The notes under the pieces are model-generated. The model saw nothing but the letters and a program-made list of their open reading frames with translations. It was not told where the DNA came from and made no database searches. Positions 4,589 to 7,022 of a stretch of DNA of 7,022 nt are shown in pieces. Made by a program: the position numbers and the translations under genes. The DNA comes from JAQVXR01 sp050945755 (GTDB lineage: Bacteria > Bacillota > Dehalobacteriia > Dehalobacteriales > Dehalobacteriaceae). The stretch's first letter is position 1; the number at the start of each line of letters is the position of its first letter. The DNA lies in contig JBMNTN010000084.1 in the NCBI GenBank assembly GCA_050945755.1, forward strand, positions 1 to 7,022. Reading direction: 5' to 3'.

Positions 4589-6769
4589 ATGAAAATAAAA
4601 AACATTAAAAATACCATTGCTTGTCTGGTGCTGCTGATTATACCAATTATTTTTACCGGATGTCAATCTTCCCCACAAGCCGATGCTGATTTGTCATCGG
4701 TTTCTTTAGAAGCGGGGGATGGTATATTTGCCCCGTATCAAAAAATTCCGGTTAATATTAATCCGTCCTTAAAGGATTACCAAGTAGCAGTCGATCTCAG
4801 TAATGTCACAAACAGGGACCAGTTTAGTTTTTCACCTGAAGCGAAAAATCTCTTGGCAAAGAACGGCTTTGTGGTGTCACCCAGCCCCCACCGGGAGTTT
4901 TTCAGCATCTACGAAATCAACCGTTATAGTTCTATTCCCAATTTTGTCACTACCGATGCCATGCTGCATAATTATCATCTCTTTTTCAGCCATTTGCTGC
5001 GCACTTTGGAGAAAGACCAACTGCACAAGGAACTTCTTTCATTGACCAAGTCCATGCTGGCTGAGAGCGAAACCCAATACCAGGAACTCCAGGGAACGGA
5101 TTGGGAAAATGCGGCCCGGCGCAACGTGGCTTTTTTTGCTGTTGCGGCCAGACTCCTTGACCCGGAGGCTACTATACCTTCCTATGTTAAGCAGGAGGTA
5201 AAAACTGAGCTTGAGCTTATCGCTGATCATCGGGAAACCTTGATGCCTTCGCCCGTCATGAATATGGGAAGCAATGACGCTGAATTGACTGAGGTATTAA
5301 ATGAAGATTACACCCAGTACATTCCCCGGGGGCATTATACCAAGTCTGATGAGTTGCAGGCCTATTTCCAGGCGATGATGTGGTACGGGCGGATGACTTT
5401 TCGCGTTTCCATCGAGGATGAAACCAAATCAGCGGCCCTGATAACACTGCTCCTCAGCCGTCAGGAAAATTATGATTCCTGGAACCGTATTTATCAGCCC
5501 ACCAATTTCTTCGTGGGGAAAAGTGATGATCCGGGATTTAGTGAGTATCGCCAAATTCTGGAGGAAACCTACGGGGGAGTGCCTATTTTAAAAACTCTCA
5601 CCGGGGATACGGCAAAATGGAGTGCTTTTTGCGCAGGTCTGGAAAAATTAGAACCGCCTGCTATCAATTCCATGCCTATCTTTGATGAGAGCATTCAACC
5701 TGACCGAGAAAAGGTGATCAAAGGTTTTCGTTTTATGGGACAGCGTTTTACTCTGGACGCCGCTATTTTCCAGCGCTTGGTCTATCGGGAAGTAGGGGAA
5801 AACAATCAAGGAGAGCGGCGCATGCTCCCCAAAGGCCTGGATATTCCTGCGGCGATGGGCTCTCAGGAAGCATACTCTATTTTGGAAAGTATGGGCGAAA
5901 CGGATTATAAAAAATACCCCGAGAATATGAAAAAGATGCAGGATTATATAACTAAGCTGGATGATGGTATCTGGACCCAAAACCTTTATTGGTCTTGGCT
6001 TTATACATTGGCTCCGCTTACCGAACCGAAAGGGGAGGGGTATCCCTCTTTCATGCAGAACCAGGCCTGGACCCGAAAACAGTTGGAGACTTATCTGGGC
6101 AGCTGGACGGAACTGAAGCATGATACTATTCTTTATGCGAAAATGGTCTATGCGGAAATGGGCGGAGGCGATATGTCTCAGGATGACAGAGGTTATGTGG
6201 AGCCCAATCCGGAGGTTTATGCCCGTCTGGCCGCCTTGTCGAGGATGACTTTTGAGGGCTTAAAGAGCAGGGGACTCCTTAATGAAGGGGACAGTGCCCC
6301 ATTGGAGCGCATGGAGGAACTGGCCTTAAAGCTAAAAGTTATTTCGGAAAAGGAATTGGCAAATCAGCCCCTGGATGATGAGGAATATGAGCTGATCAAA
6401 AGCTTTGGCGGACAGTTGGAACATTTCTGGCTGGAGGCTTTGCGGGACGAGGGTGTAGATCATCCTTCCGCCGTTTATAAAAATCCGGCAGCCTTGATTG
6501 CCGATGTGGCCACCGATCCCAACGGTCAGGTCTTGGAGGAAGGTATTGGATTTGTCAGCAACATTTATGCCGTTGTGCCGGTGGACGGGACACTACGCAT
6601 CGCTCAAGGAGCGGTCTACTCCTATTACGAGTTTCCCTGGCCGGCTGATAACCGTTTAACCGACCAAAAGTGGCTGGAGATGCTGGAAAGCGAGGACGAA
6701 ATGCCTGAACGGCCTTCCTGGACCAAGAGCTATACAGTGTCCAAGAACGATGCGGGGGAGAGATGGTAA
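4589..6769 (+). CDS. DUF3160 lipoprotein, 726 residues
   Basis: AAAGGAG (4575-4581) lies seven bases before the ATG. The product has a type II signal peptide (MKIKNIKN, then a hydrophobic stretch) ending in the lipobox FTGC with Cys25, so it should be anchored to the outer face of the membrane. The mature protein is a full-length DUF3160 protein; the most telling motif is NFVTTDAMLHNYHLFF (118-133). It is followed by long helical stretches and the conserved-looking segments NLYWSWLYTLAPL and FGGQLEHFWLEAL, and by ADVATDPNGQVLEEGIG near the end. No enzyme motif such as HExxH is visible and the family has no established function. Mid-gene GC is clearly higher than in the small ORF before it. 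Its TAA stop overlaps the ATG of the next gene, so the two are probably made together. Confidence 0.9.
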   Translation: MKIKNIKNTIACLVLLIIPIIFTGCQSSPQADADLSSVSLEAGDGIFAPYQKIPVNINPSLKDYQVAVDLSNVTNRDQFSFSPEAKNLLAKNGFVVSPSPHREFFSIYEINRYSSIPNFVTTDAMLHNYHLFFSHLLRTLEKDQLHKELLSLTKSMLAESETQYQELQGTDWENAARRNVAFFAVAARLLDPEATIPSYVKQEVKTELELIADHRETLMPSPVMNMGSNDAELTEVLNEDYTQYIPRGHYTKSDELQAYFQAMMWYGRMTFRVSIEDETKSAALITLLLSRQENYDSWNRIYQPTNFFVGKSDDPGFSEYRQILEETYGGVPILKTLTGDTAKWSAFCAGLEKLEPPAINSMPIFDESIQPDREKVIKGFRFMGQRFTLDAAIFQRLVYREVGENNQGERRMLPKGLDIPAAMGSQEAYSILESMGETDYKKYPENMKKMQDYITKLDDGIWTQNLYWSWLYTLAPLTEPKGEGYPSFMQNQAWTRKQLETYLGSWTELKHDTILYAKMVYAEMGGGDMSQDDRGYVEPNPEVYARLAALSRMTFEGLKSRGLLNEGDSAPLERMEELALKLKVISEKELANQPLDDEEYELIKSFGGQLEHFWLEALRDEGVDHPSAVYKNPAALIADVATDPNGQVLEEGIGFVSNIYAVVPVDGTLRIAQGAVYSYYEFPWPADNRLTDQKWLEMLESEDEMPERPSWTKSYTVSKNDAGERW

Positions 6770-7022
6770 GCCGAAGCGCACTCCGCATGGGGATAATTCT
6801 TTTTCTGATCCTGACCCCCTGCCTGATATATTTCGGAGCAGGGGGTTTTGGCTCTCCACTCTGTGCTGAAGGAGATCTTGACAGTGACGGGATAAGAGAG
6901 GAATATATTCTGGACGGGCAGACACTTACCGTGCGGGAAGGAGCAGAACTTCTCTGGCAATCACCAAAGGATTGGTCGGTTGATAACTTTGATTTGGGCG
7001 ATGCCGATAATGATGGTACTGT
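6763..7022 (+). CDS. Exported protein with DxDxDG calcium-type motifs, N-terminal part
   Basis: ATG 6763 overlaps the DUF3160 stop by seven bases; GCGGGGG (6752-6758) is four bases upstream, somewhat close. The gene runs off the right edge after 86 codons. Residues 1-35 look like a signal peptide: basic start (MVSRSALR), hydrophobic core, and a possible cleavage after LCA (33-35). There is no proper lipobox. The mature part has DLDSDG (38-43), LLWQSPKDWSVDNF (63-76) and DADNDG (80-85). The acidic DxDxDG loops are the type seen in FG-GAP/VCBS-like beta-propeller repeats that bind calcium. More repeats probably follow outside the window. The overlap with DUF3160 suggests that the two exported proteins act together. 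Family placement is moderate because most of the protein is missing. Confidence 0.75.
   Translation, partial: MVSRSALRMGIILFLILTPCLIYFGAGGFGSPLCAEGDLDSDGIREEYILDGQTLTVREGAELLWQSPKDWSVDNFDLGDADNDGT
6814..6849 (+). terminator. Terminator-like hairpin inside the start of the DxDxDG gene
   Basis: ACCCCCTGC (6814-6822) pairs perfectly with GCAGGGGGT (6838-6846) across a 15-base loop, followed by TTT then G. The stem is GC-rich and strong, but the T-run is short (four, counting the last stem base). It lies within the signal-peptide codons (about residues 18-29), so it may reduce expression of the downstream gene relative to DUF3160, or be only a chance result of codon choice. Confidence 0.35.

Noticed and set aside
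5648..6121. 157-codon minus-strand frame inside the DUF3160 gene
   Set aside because: A shadow of a well supported long gene; its translation has no family features or ribosome site.

Overview
The window looks like chromosomal DNA of a low-to-mid GC Gram-positive anaerobe, most likely a Clostridia/Peptococcaceae-type Firmicute. This is inferred from strong purine-rich Shine-Dalgarno sites, frequent GTG/TTG starts, a 2-hydroxyacyl-CoA dehydratase activase-type ATPase, a DUF3786 protein and several lipoprotein or membrane-anchored products. No rRNA, tRNA, CRISPR array, intact insertion sequence or phage gene was seen.

Left third (1-987), all on the minus strand. The 5' end of a BadF/BcrA/HgdC-type ATPase gene runs off the left edge and has a recognisable promoter. 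Upstream of it is a VOC (glyoxalase-fold) gene with a UUCG-tetraloop terminator behind it. A promoter with an 18-bp inverted repeat inside it lies in front. Upstream of that is a 32-residue membrane peptide gene with a near-perfect ribosome binding site.

Middle (1212-3345), plus strand. A serpin with a lipoprotein signal is followed one base later by a DUF3786 gene. In this copy the DUF3786 domain is preceded, in the same frame, by a transmembrane helix and a charged helix. A good internal start exactly at the domain boundary suggests either a recent fusion or two translation products. The following gap (3346-3508) holds a short sequence that resembles a REP-type repeat remnant.

Right part (3509-7022), plus strand. 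In order: a 54-residue two-helix membrane protein, a SanA/YdcF-like DUF218 membrane protein, a possible 47-codon ORF, a 726-residue DUF3160 lipoprotein, and the start of a secreted protein with two DxDxDG calcium-type motifs that runs off the right edge. The last two genes overlap by 7 bases. Spacing suggests that sanA-like, small ORF, DUF3160 and DxDxDG protein form one operon.

Most plus-strand products are predicted to sit at the membrane or outside the cell (serpin lipoprotein, anchored DUF3786, SanA-like, DUF3160 lipoprotein, exported DxDxDG protein), so the right two thirds read as a cell-envelope locus. A joint function is inference. No known defence, secretion or biosynthetic system is recognised; the least described items are the small membrane peptides, the anchored DUF3786 and the DUF3160/DxDxDG pair.
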